A stretch of DNA of 10,654 bases from assembly GCA_027056155.1 (NCBI GenBank), contig JALULR010000101.1:1-10654 (forward strand), written 5' to 3'. How positions within the stretch are numbered: the stretch's first letter is position 1; each line of letters begins with the position of its first letter. Made by a program: the position numbers and the translations under genes. Source of the stretch: DHVE2 group archaeon. GTDB taxonomy: Archaea > Thermoplasmatota > Thermoplasmata > Thermoplasmatales > Aciduliprofundaceae. Shown in pieces: positions 1 to 6,394 of the stretch. The notes under the pieces were generated by a model. That model was not told the origin of the DNA and did not search any database. It worked only from the letters and a program-made list of their open reading frames with translations.

Positions 1-1
1 A

Positions 2-466
2 ACTAGTAATTTCAACTCAAACAATATCTTTATTTTTTGCACCATTAAAATTATCTCCTGAAATGAAAATATCTGATTTAAAACCTCCTGATTTAGGAAC
101 AACAAAACCAAATTCATCTCAACTTGAAGATTTTTTCTTTGAATATTGAAACTCTCAAACAACTGTTCTAACAGATCTAGTTACAACTTCTAATATAACA
201 GCTTCTGGTTTTCCATTATAAGTTTTAAGTTCTGCAATTACTTCATCTCAATCAAAAGCCCCATTTCTATTTCTATCAATTACAAAGTATCCTTTTTCTT
301 CTCATTCTACATCTACAAAACCAAAATCTTTTCCTTGCATTTGAGAGTATTTACCTCTAACTGTATCTTTAGGTAAAATTATTTTTTCAGCTTTTTCTTT
401 TTTTAGACCTCTTCCAAATTTAAAATTTGTATTTTTTCTATCTCTGTACCTATTTTTTTTATTATA
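2..466 (-). CDS. rnr: Fragment of bacterial RNase R (N-terminal OB/cold-shock domains), recoded UGA; no start or end in window
   Basis: RNase R is a 3'-5' exoribonuclease; only its N-terminal RNA-binding OB-fold part is present. On the minus strand the frame has no TAA or TAG over about 155 codons but contains five TGA codons, at 302-304, 248-250, 155-157, 119-121 and 17-19. Recognisable family blocks are GKYSQMQGKDFGFVDVE, then a GAFD-(TGA)-DEVIAEL block matching the conserved GD.V motif, then RTVV-(TGA)-EF matching the conserved IVG.. position, then DEFGFVVP and DIFISGDNFNGA. At least three of the five TGA positions correspond to glycine in E. coli RNase R as I recall it, so UGA=Gly (code 25, Absconditabacteria/Gracilibacteria) fits better than Trp. 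The stretch is visibly AT-richer than its neighbours. Its upstream end joins an archaeal gene near 455-470. The family call is fairly sure; the code assignment is inference. Confidence 0.75.
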
Positions 467-1327
467 TCCACCCTCTTGTATCATCGTAAAAAGCTTGCCA
501 TATGATTTAATTTTCTTTAGAATATTTACGTAACCTCGCTCAGATAATTTTAGTCCAATATTCGCATCTGCGCTGTGGGCATCAAATCCGTTCTCACCAA
601 TTATGAAATCAGGGTTAAAGTCACGGATTATTGGGTCTATTATATCATCAAAAACTAGTTTGTATTCAGGGTCACCTGCACCCTTGGGCATTGGAATATT
701 TACCGTAAAGCCCGTGCCAGAGCCTCTGCCAATTTGATGTATAAATCCTTCATGCGGGTAAAAATCGGAAGGGTCTCTATGAAGCGATATGAGAAGCACC
801 TCCGAGGAAGAGTAAAAGATCTTCATTGTGCCATTTGCAGCATGGGCGTCCCAGTCAATTATTGCAATTTTTCTTAATCCACGCTCCATAACATGCTTTG
901 CTACTATAGCTGCGTTATTTAGAAGACAGTAACCACCGTACATATCCGAGCTAGCATGATGCCCCGGTGGCCTTATTAAAGCGTATGAATAATCGTGCTC
1001 TGCATCAAGTACATTATCAGCAGCGACTATGCTAGCTTCAGCAGCTATCAAAGCAGCCATGTACGAATAGTTATTCAGATAAGTGCTATCTCCAAGATAC
1101 GTGGGGCCGCGCATGGACATTCGCTCAAGGAACTCCAAATACTGAGGGGTATGCACATTTAAGACCTCATCCATACTCACGGGCTCACGCACCTCAATAA
1201 AAGATAATTGCGCACCCATGGTGCTCTTTAAATATTTGTAAATATCGGATATGCGCTCTGGCGATTCGGGGCTTCCCTTCATGTTATGATACACATGCGT
1301 GGGATTATAGACCACTGCTACGCTCAT
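302..1327 (-). CDS. Histone deacetylase / acetylpolyamine amidohydrolase family protein, C-terminus replaced by foreign sequence
   Basis: Zn-dependent deacetylase-fold hydrolase; archaeal members act on acetylated proteins or small acetylated amines, and the substrate here is unknown. Visible motifs: RPPGHHA with the general-base His pair at residues 123-124; metal ligands D160 and H162 in IDWDAHAANGT; third ligand D249 in GFDAH; EGGY with the catalytic Tyr at 288. The second His of the usual D.HHGNGT motif is Ala. ATG at 1325-1327 overlaps the upstream stop (ATGA), so it is the last gene of a three-gene operon. After residue 288-289 the family sequence stops abruptly. The remaining ~50 codons to the TGA at 302 are Lys/Arg-rich and belong to the recoded RNase R fragment, so the genuine gene is truncated at about 461. 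Fold and motifs are sure; the native C-terminus is missing. Confidence 0.9.
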   Translation of the reverse strand: MSVAVVYNPTHVYHNMKGSPESPERISDIYKYLKSTMGAQLSFIEVREPVSMDEVLNVHTPQYLEFLERMSMRGPTYLGDSTYLNNYSYMAALIAAEASIVAADNVLDAEHDYSYALIRPPGHHASSDMYGGYCLLNNAAIVAKHVMERGLRKIAIIDWDAHAANGTMKIFYSSSEVLLISLHRDPSDFYPHEGFIHQIGRGSGTGFTVNIPMPKGAGDPEYKLVFDDIIDPIIRDFNPDFIIGENGFDAHSADANIGLKLSERGYVNILKKIKSYGKLFTMIQEGGYNKKNRYRDRKNTNFKFGRGLKKEKAEKIILPKDTVRGKYSQMQGKDFGFVDVE

Positions 1328-1653
1328 ACACCCACCTTTTTAACATAATCTAACCATCTCTTCTTATCTTCGATATCACCACCATCTCTAAAATCTTTGA
1401 GGAATATAATCGCCCTCCGAAGAATCAATGCGGTTTTTATCATGCTTTCAGGCACATCTTCCATAGCAGCTATGCGCTCACGATACTCTTTATATAAGGC
1501 ACTATATTTTACGAGCATTGCTTCTCTATTGCCGCTTGTTATGTCCTCCTTAATAGGATACTCCACTCCATTAATAACTATCTTCGCGGGTATTTGCGTT
1601 ATAACTACATTCGCAAGATCATCAATCTTTTCAATTGCCTTATCTCTATCCAT
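1324..1653 (-). CDS. Hypothetical archaeal protein, 109 aa
   Basis: I do not recognise this family. It is a soluble, charged protein with a short beta-like central element (IPAKIVINGVEYPIKEDI, about residues 21-38). Two helical stretches follow: YSALYKEYRERIAAMEDVPE, then an Ile/Leu-rich helix ending in a Lys-rich tail. There is no signal peptide or membrane segment. Its ATG lies 2 nt after the stop of the RNase H-like gene, and its TGA overlaps the ATG of the deacetylase gene by 4 nt, so it is probably translationally coupled to both. That coupling and the operon position are the main evidence that it is real. Function cannot be inferred. Confidence 0.75.
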   Translation of the reverse strand: MDRDKAIEKIDDLANVVITQIPAKIVINGVEYPIKEDITSGNREAMLVKYSALYKEYRERIAAMEDVPESMIKTALILRRAIIFLKDFRDGGDIEDKKRWLDYVKKVGV

Positions 1654-1655
1654 AA

Positions 1656-2363
1656 CTACTCCCTCGTAAGTTCTATCGCTTGCTTTAGGCTAAGCTCACC
1701 CGCAGCAACCTTCTTAGCAAGAGCCCTGCTTATTGTAACCAAGCCATTGCTTTCAATCCTACTTTTTCTCTGAATATCTCTAATATAGCCCTCTCGAATC
1801 ACCGTGTTCAACTTCCCGCGCACAGGTGTTCCTCGCGTAAATGCTATATTTTTTGCAGCTTCAACATCTCTATTCGTTATTGTCGTAGTGGTGTTCTTTT
1901 CATCAACGAGCTCTACCTCGTAAGTATCCACAAGCGAATTAACAATGCGATTTCTATTTACAATATCCCCGTTACCAACACGCACAGTTAACCGCATTGG
2001 TGCATAATCACTACTTATGTTATCCACGGCAGCTCTAACATCTAAAACATCATTAAGATGCATTTTTTCGAGCACATGCCCATCTCCTACTACCGCCAAG
2101 CCCGGATTAGGGCCGGGGTCCACACCAACAATTATCCTGCAAAACCGCTCTTTGTTATAAAAATATGAGATTACCCGCCTAGCCGCCTGCTCCTCATTGT
2201 GCACATATATCGCTTCAAAATCACGATGCACATCTGATATAACAGGGCCATTATGATGTATGGTATCATTTATAATTATGAAGGGTATCTCCCTCTCTTT
2301 AAAAATTGTGATTATCCTGTATTCAAGCCGTTTATCTTCAAGCATCAATCCTACCTTCACCAT
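1656..2363 (-). CDS. Predicted RNase H-fold (RuvC-like) archaeal protein, 235 aa
   Basis: The middle of the protein (about residues 77-92) reads RIIVGVDPGPNPGLAVV. This is the first beta-hairpin with catalytic-type Asp typical of RNase H-like/RuvC-like nucleases, followed by further strands. The N-terminal ~70 residues form an alpha/beta region, and the C-terminal ~40 are Arg/Lys-rich with a short helix-turn-helix-like end (VTISRALAKKVAAGELSLKQAIEL). I infer a nuclease or nucleic-acid-binding role; I do not recognise a named family. The frame stays open upstream to 2720, but that part lies antisense to L15e and encodes hydrophobic nonsense. ATG at 2361-2363 is chosen because a TATA-like box at 2383-2393 lies about 25 nt upstream, as expected for a leaderless archaeal mRNA. 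It is the first gene of the operon leading to the 109-aa protein and the deacetylase. Confidence 0.75.
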   Translation of the reverse strand: MVKVGLMLEDKRLEYRIITIFKEREIPFIIINDTIHHNGPVISDVHRDFEAIYVHNEEQAARRVISYFYNKERFCRIIVGVDPGPNPGLAVVGDGHVLEKMHLNDVLDVRAAVDNISSDYAPMRLTVRVGNGDIVNRNRIVNSLVDTYEVELVDEKNTTTTITNRDVEAAKNIAFTRGTPVRGKLNTVIREGYIRDIQRKSRIESNGLVTISRALAKKVAAGELSLKQAIELTRE

Positions 2364-2382
2364 TAAAAATATGCCGTTTGGG

Positions 2383-2393
2383 TATTTATATTT
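2383..2393 (-). promoter_or_regulatory. TATA box for the RNase H-like/deacetylase operon
   Basis: The minus strand reads AAATATAAATA, centred about 25 nt upstream of the ATG at 2363. That places transcription start at or next to the start codon (leaderless). It supports the short start over the long open frame. Confidence 0.55.
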
Positions 2394-2490
2394 AGCGGTG
2401 GTAAAGGTAAGTATAAGCTCGGTGCGAGTGAACATATGAATTAAACCCATGATAAAATAATGATTAATCAACAAAAGAAATAACGAAGGG

Positions 2491-2500
2491 TATATATATA
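2491..2500 (+). promoter_or_regulatory. TATA box for L15e
   Basis: TATATATATA preceded by a purine-rich stretch (AACGAAGGG) that could serve as a BRE. Transcription would start near 2520, giving a leader of about 45 nt before the L15e ATG. Confidence 0.6.
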
Positions 2501-2522
2501 GCATGCTCTTCTCAATGAGCAA

Positions 2523-2558
2523 GGGGAGATGTCCCATACTGGAGAATCCCCAGGAGGT
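2523..2558 (+). promoter_or_regulatory. L15e leader: stem-loop plus strong Shine-Dalgarno
   Basis: GGGGA (2523-2527) can pair with TCCCC (2547-2551), with an inner TCC/GGA pair. Directly after the stem comes AGGAGGT (2552-2558), 7 nt before the ATG at 2566. The Shine-Dalgarno fixes the L15e start. The hairpin next to it could modulate ribosome access (autoregulation is inference only). Confidence 0.5.
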
Positions 2559-2565
2559 ATATAGA

Positions 2566-3165
2566 ATGTACAAACTTCCTGAAAAGAAGGCAAAAAACAT
2601 GTACGGATATGTGAAAAACTCATGGAAAGAAAAAGACAAAACATACGTAAGAGAGATACAGTGGGCGCGAATGATTGAATGGAGAAAAGGGCCAGCGATA
2701 GCGAGAGTTGAAAGGCCCACAAGGATTGATCGCGCGCGTGAATTGGGCTACAAAGCAAAGCAGGGTTATGTTGTTGCTAGAGTAAGAGTGCGTAGAGGAA
2801 GCCTTCAGAGACATAGAATCAAAGGTGGCAGAAGACCAAAAAGGAAAGGAATGCTAAGGATACCTATGCGAAAGAGCATTCAGCGTATAGCAGAAGAGCG
2901 CGTATCTAAAAAATATCCTAACTTGGAAGTTTTAAACTCATACTATGTGGGTGAAGATGGAAAGCACAAGTACTATGAAGTGATTTTAGTTGACCCGCAT
3001 CACCCTGCTATTCTCAAAGACCCGAAGAGTAACTGGATTGCAAATGGAAAGCATCATGGCAGGGCATTTAGAGGGCTTACAAGTGCCGGCAAGAAAGGTC
3101 GCGGGTTGAGAAACAAAGGCATGGGTGCAGAAAAAGTCAGGCCCTCTCGGAGGGCAAACCTCTAA
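2566..3165 (+). CDS. rpl15e: Large ribosomal subunit protein L15e
   Basis: Component of the archaeal/eukaryotic 50S/60S subunit that binds 23S rRNA. Diagnostic family blocks are [11 protein letters not shown] near the N-terminus, then [40 protein letters not shown]. Further on are [28 protein letters not shown] and the basic C-terminus [22 protein letters not shown]. The start at 2566 (199 aa) is supported by AGGAGGT 7 nt upstream and by family length. The upstream in-frame ATG at 2503 would lie only a few nt after the TATA box. The next gene on this strand, an RNA-binding protein, starts 9 nt after the stop, so the two are probably co-transcribed. Confidence 0.97.
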   Translation: MYKLPEKKAKNMYGYVKNSWKEKDKTYVREIQWARMIEWRKGPAIARVERPTRIDRARELGYKAKQGYVVARVRVRRGSLQRHRIKGGRRPKRKGMLRIPMRKSIQRIAEERVSKKYPNLEVLNSYYVGEDGKHKYYEVILVDPHHPAILKDPKSNWIANGKHHGRAFRGLTSAGKKGRGLRNKGMGAEKVRPSRRANL

Positions 3166-3174
3166 TTAATTTTT

Positions 3175-3618
3175 ATGAAAAAGGTTATAGACAGCGTGAG
3201 CATTCGTTGCATATCACATGCCACTGAAGAGCTAGATAAAGTAATGAAAGCTTTAGAATACATATCTGGACACCGTGATTTCACAGTAAATAAGACAAAA
3301 GGGTATCACGGCAATGAGATTATAGTGCTCCAGCTTACACTGAAAAACTCAAAACTCATTGAAAATTTTTGGCGCAGAATGTTGGAGCTAGGCGTAGTTG
3401 ACGAAATTATGCACGAGCTTGAAAACATAATTGACAATAATGGAAACTTATACTTGCGATTGGATAAGCAAGAGGCATATTTAGAGCGCATAGCATTCAC
3501 CAGCTCAGGAGATGCAATAGTAATACACTCAAAGATTCTGAGCTATCCTAAAAGAAAATGCCAAGCTATAAAAAATTTTAAGGAGTTTGTTGAGAAGATT
3601 CAATGTTCACTACAGTGA
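3175..3618 (+). CDS. RNA-binding protein, PF01877/COG1325 family (predicted exosome-associated)
   Basis: Archaeal small RNA-binding protein family often encoded near exosome and RNase P genes; predicted to act in RNA processing. Visible signatures are the N-terminal SVSIRCISHATEELDKVMKALEYI, then FTVNKTKGYHGNEIIVLQ with the conserved H/YHGN-I turn. These are followed by a helical segment (LIENFWRRMLELG) and LYLRLDKQEAYLERI. The 147-aa length fits the family. ATG lies 9 nt after L15e, with no Shine-Dalgarno visible in the AT-rich gap, so it is probably read from the L15e transcript. Its last 13 codons overlap the 3' end of the convergent FKBP gene by 41 nt (3578-3618). Confidence 0.85.
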   Translation: MKKVIDSVSIRCISHATEELDKVMKALEYISGHRDFTVNKTKGYHGNEIIVLQLTLKNSKLIENFWRRMLELGVVDEIMHELENIIDNNGNLYLRLDKQEAYLERIAFTSSGDAIVIHSKILSYPKRKCQAIKNFKEFVEKIQCSLQ

Positions 3619-4411
3619 CCACAAAATAAAGGGTCTTTCCTGCAACTTCCTGATTGAAATCTATCTGAAAATGGTCCTTGTACACTGCATCTATTATTCC
3701 TCCACTTGGCAGCAATATCGGCACGCTTTTTATTATGTAATGGAAGCGTATCACCCCATTGCTTATGCTATCCACATGCACAACCAGCGACGAAGATGAT
3801 AAAGGCATATAATCCGCATCCACATCGGGATTATTTTGAATAGTAACTATGTTCTTAGATGGATTTACATAAAGCACAAGAGCGTTCCAGCCATACATCT
3901 TGTCGCGGTACACTGAGTTAATTGATGGATTGCTATGCGAAAATCTCTTGTAAAACTGGTCAATGGTCATATTCTCTATAGCAGGGGCAGTCTGATGGTA
4001 CGACTCATTAGAGACCTTTGCCCACGAAAAAGGATAGCCCTTGTCAGGAGGTACGACTATTGTCTTTGTTTCATTTAATTTCATACCTCTAACTCCCTCG
4101 TCAAACCCTTTAATCATTGAGCCAGAGCCCACGGTGAATGTAAGCGGCTCAAATCTGCCAGACCACTTATATGAGACTGTTTTAGGATAGGTCGCATTGT
4201 CATTAGCAACTTTTTCTATGTTTGTGTCAAATACCCGACGCTCTCCCCCATAATAAATGTATCCATAATAGCGAACAGATATCTTATCCCCAACATGAAC
4301 TACGGGGACACTTTTACCGCTTGAGCTCGAAGATACAGTGTACTCATATATGCCCACCGATACCCCCACCATTATCAGAAGGAGCACTGTAACATATATC
4401 CAAAGCTTCAT
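3578..4411 (-). CDS. Membrane-anchored FKBP-type peptidyl-prolyl cis-trans isomerase, 277 aa
   Basis: Predicted to catalyse prolyl isomerisation and/or act as a chaperone on the outer face of the membrane. The N-terminus MKLWIYVTVLLLIMVGVSVGI is a signal anchor, followed by a Ser-rich linker. The FKBP domain shows VHVGDKISVRYYGYIYYGGERRVFDT, FTVGSGSMIKGFDEGVRGMKLNETKTIVVPPDKGYPF, and the family-typical end AGKTLYFVVTVVNIE. The long insert between the flap and C-terminal parts resembles the large archaeal FKBPs with an insert-in-flap domain. ATG at 4409-4411 is preferred because a TATA box at 4435-4442 lies ~27 nt upstream. GTG at 4427-4429 (283 aa) is possible. The 3' end overlaps the convergent RNA-binding gene by 41 nt. 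The methyltransferase gene lies just upstream on the same strand. Confidence 0.9.
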   Translation of the reverse strand: MKLWIYVTVLLLIMVGVSVGIYEYTVSSSSSGKSVPVVHVGDKISVRYYGYIYYGGERRVFDTNIEKVANDNATYPKTVSYKWSGRFEPLTFTVGSGSMIKGFDEGVRGMKLNETKTIVVPPDKGYPFSWAKVSNESYHQTAPAIENMTIDQFYKRFSHSNPSINSVYRDKMYGWNALVLYVNPSKNIVTIQNNPDVDADYMPLSSSSLVVHVDSISNGVIRFHYIIKSVPILLPSGGIIDAVYKDHFQIDFNQEVAGKTLYFVVTVVNIESSQQTP

Positions 4412-4434
4412 AGAGCGCCGAATACTCACCTTAG

Positions 4435-4442
4435 ATATATAA
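4435..4442 (-). promoter_or_regulatory. TATA box for the FKBP gene
   Basis: The minus strand reads TTATATAT, centred ~27 nt from ATG 4411 and only ~10 nt from GTG 4429. This favours the ATG start with a leaderless transcript. The FKBP gene can therefore be transcribed separately from the methyltransferase gene upstream. Confidence 0.45.
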
Positions 4443-4443
4443 C

Positions 4444-4968
4444 TTACGCTTTTTTCAGAAGATACACATATATCTCATGAAAAGATAGCTTCATTTTTGC
4501 AATTTGCTTGAATTTAAAATGATATTTATTAAGAAGCTCTATGCGATTAAAAGAAGATAACACAATATAAATCTCACCATTATCCTCTAAGTACTCGCCT
4601 GCGTGCTCCAAAAATCTAAATATTGTGTGGTCGCCATGCTCGCCACCACCAGCCCACTGCATATCTTTTAAATCTTCGGGCTCTCCGGGCAGGTAAGGCG
4701 GATTAAAAATAATTGTGTCAAACTTACCCTCTACTTTTTCAAATAAATCTGAGCGTATAACCTTAATATTAACACGCTCTCGCTTTGCGTTTTTCATAAT
4801 GTAATTTACACTATCTTCATCAATATCCACCGCCACTACCTCACTTCCCTGTTTTGCGCAATGTATAGCTATTATACCACTTCCTGAACCCATTTCAAGG
4901 ACCCGTTTACCGCAACGAATATTGTCTAAAAGCAAAAGCGTATCTTCAGCAGGCTCGTAAATGTCCAT
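4444..4968 (-). CDS. HemK/PrmC-like (HemK2/Mtq2-type) N5-glutamine methyltransferase, 174 aa
   Basis: SAM-dependent class I methyltransferase. In archaea and eukaryotes this short form is thought to methylate the GGQ glutamine of the class-I release factor. Visible motifs: MDIYEPAEDTLLLLDN, the start typical of the Mtq2 type; motif I VLEMGSGSGIIAI (residues 23-35); acidic motif II AVDIDEDSVNYI (46-57); the catalytic NPPYLPG (89-95). The PAEDT and NPPY signatures separate it from generic methylases. The length equals the stand-alone catalytic domain, without the N-terminal helical domain of bacterial PrmC. ATG at 4966-4968 has a TATA-like TTATAATG at 4993-5000 about 28 nt upstream (leaderless). 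The gene diverges from the Lys/Ala-rich gene at 5015. Confidence 0.88.
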   Translation of the reverse strand: MDIYEPAEDTLLLLDNIRCGKRVLEMGSGSGIIAIHCAKQGSEVVAVDIDEDSVNYIMKNAKRERVNIKVIRSDLFEKVEGKFDTIIFNPPYLPGEPEDLKDMQWAGGGEHGDHTIFRFLEHAGEYLEDNGEIYIVLSSFNRIELLNKYHFKFKQIAKMKLSFHEIYVYLLKKA

Positions 4969-4974
4969 GAAAAA

Positions 4975-5010
4975 AGTTATATGGGTGTACTACATTATAA
5001 TTTCGGGGAG
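4975..5010. promoter_or_regulatory. Divergent promoter region between the methyltransferase and the Lys/Ala-rich protein
   Basis: The plus strand has GTTATATG around 4976-4983 and a GGGGAG Shine-Dalgarno at 5005-5010, 4 nt before the ATG at 5015. The minus strand has TTATAATG at 4993-5000 for the methyltransferase. The two boxes face each other within ~25 bp, so the two transcripts probably compete or overlap at their 5' ends. Confidence 0.45.
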
Positions 5011-5014
5011 TACT

Positions 5015-5752
5015 ATGCCTGAAGACGATATCATAGAAGAATTGGAAGAAATTTCGAAGCTGGTGGAAGAAGTAGATACTAAAGAAAAGCAGAAAAAACC
5101 AGAGAGCAGCGCCGATGTAACAAAAGAGCTAGAAGAGATAGAGAAAAGAGCAGGAGGTGCAGCAGGAGCAGAAGCTGCGCAAAATGTAACCGAAAAGAAA
5201 GAAGCGGAAGCTCCAAAAGCAGCGCCCAAACAACAAGAGAAGGCTCCAGAGAAGAAAGAGGCACCTAAAAAAGCACCAAAACAACCAGAGAGAAAAGAGA
5301 CAAAAAAGAAAGTAGCAACAGCTGCCGCAGTAGGAGCAGCGGCGGGAGCGGCAGCAGGAGCAGCAAAGAATGCAACAAAGAAAGCACCCCAGAAAAAAGA
5401 AGAAACCACCAAGAAGCAAGCAAAAGAAAAAGCGCCTAAAGAAGAGAGAGCCAAAGAAGTGAAAAAAGAAGAAAAGAAAGAGCCAAAGAAGGAAGTAAAG
5501 AAAAAGGAAACAAAGCCTGCGGCAGTCACCACAAAGAAAGCAAGGCCAGAGCAGGCAATAAAGGGAAGTGGTTTTAAATATGCTGCGGGTGGCTTAATCA
5601 TTATTGGGCTAATAATATATGGACTAGCATTCTACCTTCGCTGGGAAGGGTGGAGAATAATAAGTAATCCCCCTTCGTCAGTGGTGGCTATAACTGGCAC
5701 CTTGCTAATTTTAGCAGGCGGGGAAGTATATTACCGCGGCAGAGAAAGGTGA
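5015..5752 (+). CDS. Lys/Ala/Glu-rich low-complexity protein with two C-terminal membrane segments, 245 aa
   Basis: Family not recognised. Order of parts: an acidic helical N-terminus (MPEDDIIEELEEISKLVEEV, 1-20); a long Lys/Glu/Ala/Pro-rich region (about 25-180) with KKAPK/KKEAPKK-type motifs like histone H1 tails; a Gly/Ala segment (101-117, AAAVGAAAGAAAGAA) inside it; then two hydrophobic segments at about 187-207 and 221-240, ending in a basic RGRER. It is probably a membrane protein with a large, likely disordered charged cytoplasmic domain. An upstream in-frame ATG exists at 4961. ATG 5015 is preferred for its GGGGAG site, acidic family-like start and position after the TATA box. It lies 6 nt upstream of the hydrolase gene, whose Shine-Dalgarno overlaps this gene's stop, so the two form an operon. 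Confidence 0.8.
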   Translation: MPEDDIIEELEEISKLVEEVDTKEKQKKPESSADVTKELEEIEKRAGGAAGAEAAQNVTEKKEAEAPKAAPKQQEKAPEKKEAPKKAPKQPERKETKKKVATAAAVGAAAGAAAGAAKNATKKAPQKKEETTKKQAKEKAPKEERAKEVKKEEKKEPKKEVKKKETKPAAVTTKKARPEQAIKGSGFKYAAGGLIIIGLIIYGLAFYLRWEGWRIISNPPSSVVAITGTLLILAGGEVYYRGRER

Positions 5753-5758
5753 GTCCAT

Positions 5759-6394
5759 ATGATTATAAAGTGGCACGGCCACTCTTGTTTTCAATTTTTT
5801 GATTCCATTAGTCTTGTTATAGACCCGCATGATGGCAGGTCAATTGGGCTAAAAACGCCGAGAGCTAAGGCAGATATAGTACTTGTAACCCACAACCATT
5901 TTGATCATAATGCTACGCGGGTCATATCTGGAGACTTCAAAGTTATCGATGCACCCGGAGATTATAAAATAGGAAGTATTAGAGTTCAGGGCTACCCTGC
6001 GTATCACGATAAAGAAAATGGTGCGAGAAGAGGAAAAATAACCATGTTCAAGGTAACAATGGACGGCTTTACCATACTCCATCTTGGGGACCTCGGACAT
6101 ATATTATCAGACTCACAAATAAATGATATTGGAGAAGTAGACATACTTATGACTCCTGTTGGAGGCACATACACCATCGACGCAAAAGAAGCTTATCAAA
6201 ACGCTTTGCGCATTAATCCCAAAGTTGTGATTCCAATGCACTATTCTCTCCCAGGGCTAAGCTTATCTCTGGCCCCAGTAGAGAGCTTTTTAAGGCTATT
6301 TCCTAAGGAAAAAGTATGCCACGTAGGCAATTCAATAGATTTGCAGAGAAGAGAGCTGCCAAATAATATGCGAGTTTGGGTTTTCTCACTCTAA
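5759..6394 (+). CDS. Metallo-beta-lactamase-fold metal-dependent hydrolase (COG2220/UlaG-like), 211 aa
   Basis: Predicted zinc-dependent hydrolase; the substrate is unknown for most archaeal members. Visible: MIIKWHGHSCFQF and LVIDPHDG at the N-terminus; the metal motif THNHFDHN (H45, H47, D49, H50); YHD (H83); LHLGDLGH (D111, H114); MHY near residue 161. This is the ligand set of UlaG/UPF0173-type proteins. Shine-Dalgarno GGTGAG (5748-5753) sits 5 nt before the ATG and includes the stop of the upstream Lys/Ala-rich gene. Its TAA overlaps the TAG of convergent aIF6 at 6391-6394. Confidence 0.9.
   Translation: MIIKWHGHSCFQFFDSISLVIDPHDGRSIGLKTPRAKADIVLVTHNHFDHNATRVISGDFKVIDAPGDYKIGSIRVQGYPAYHDKENGARRGKITMFKVTMDGFTILHLGDLGHILSDSQINDIGEVDILMTPVGGTYTIDAKEAYQNALRINPKVVIPMHYSLPGLSLSLAPVESFLRLFPKEKVCHVGNSIDLQRRELPNNMRVWVFSL

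Noticed and set aside
2..466. Left-end frame as code-4 (UGA=Trp) mycoplasma-like sequence or an ordinary pseudogene
   Set aside because: TGA falls at conserved glycine positions rather than Trp positions, and the absence of TAA/TAG and of frameshifts argues against decay; code 4 cannot be fully excluded without an alignment.
2364..2720. Upstream extension of the RNase H-like frame to 2720
   Set aside because: It lies antisense to the L15e promoter and coding region, encodes hydrophobic nonsense, and a TATA box points to ATG 2363.
4990..5601. 203-aa minus-strand frame (Phe/Ser/Ala-rich) opposite the Lys/Ala-rich gene
   Set aside because: It is the mirror of AAR/GCN-rich codons; the plus-strand gene has a Shine-Dalgarno, operon spacing and membrane segments.
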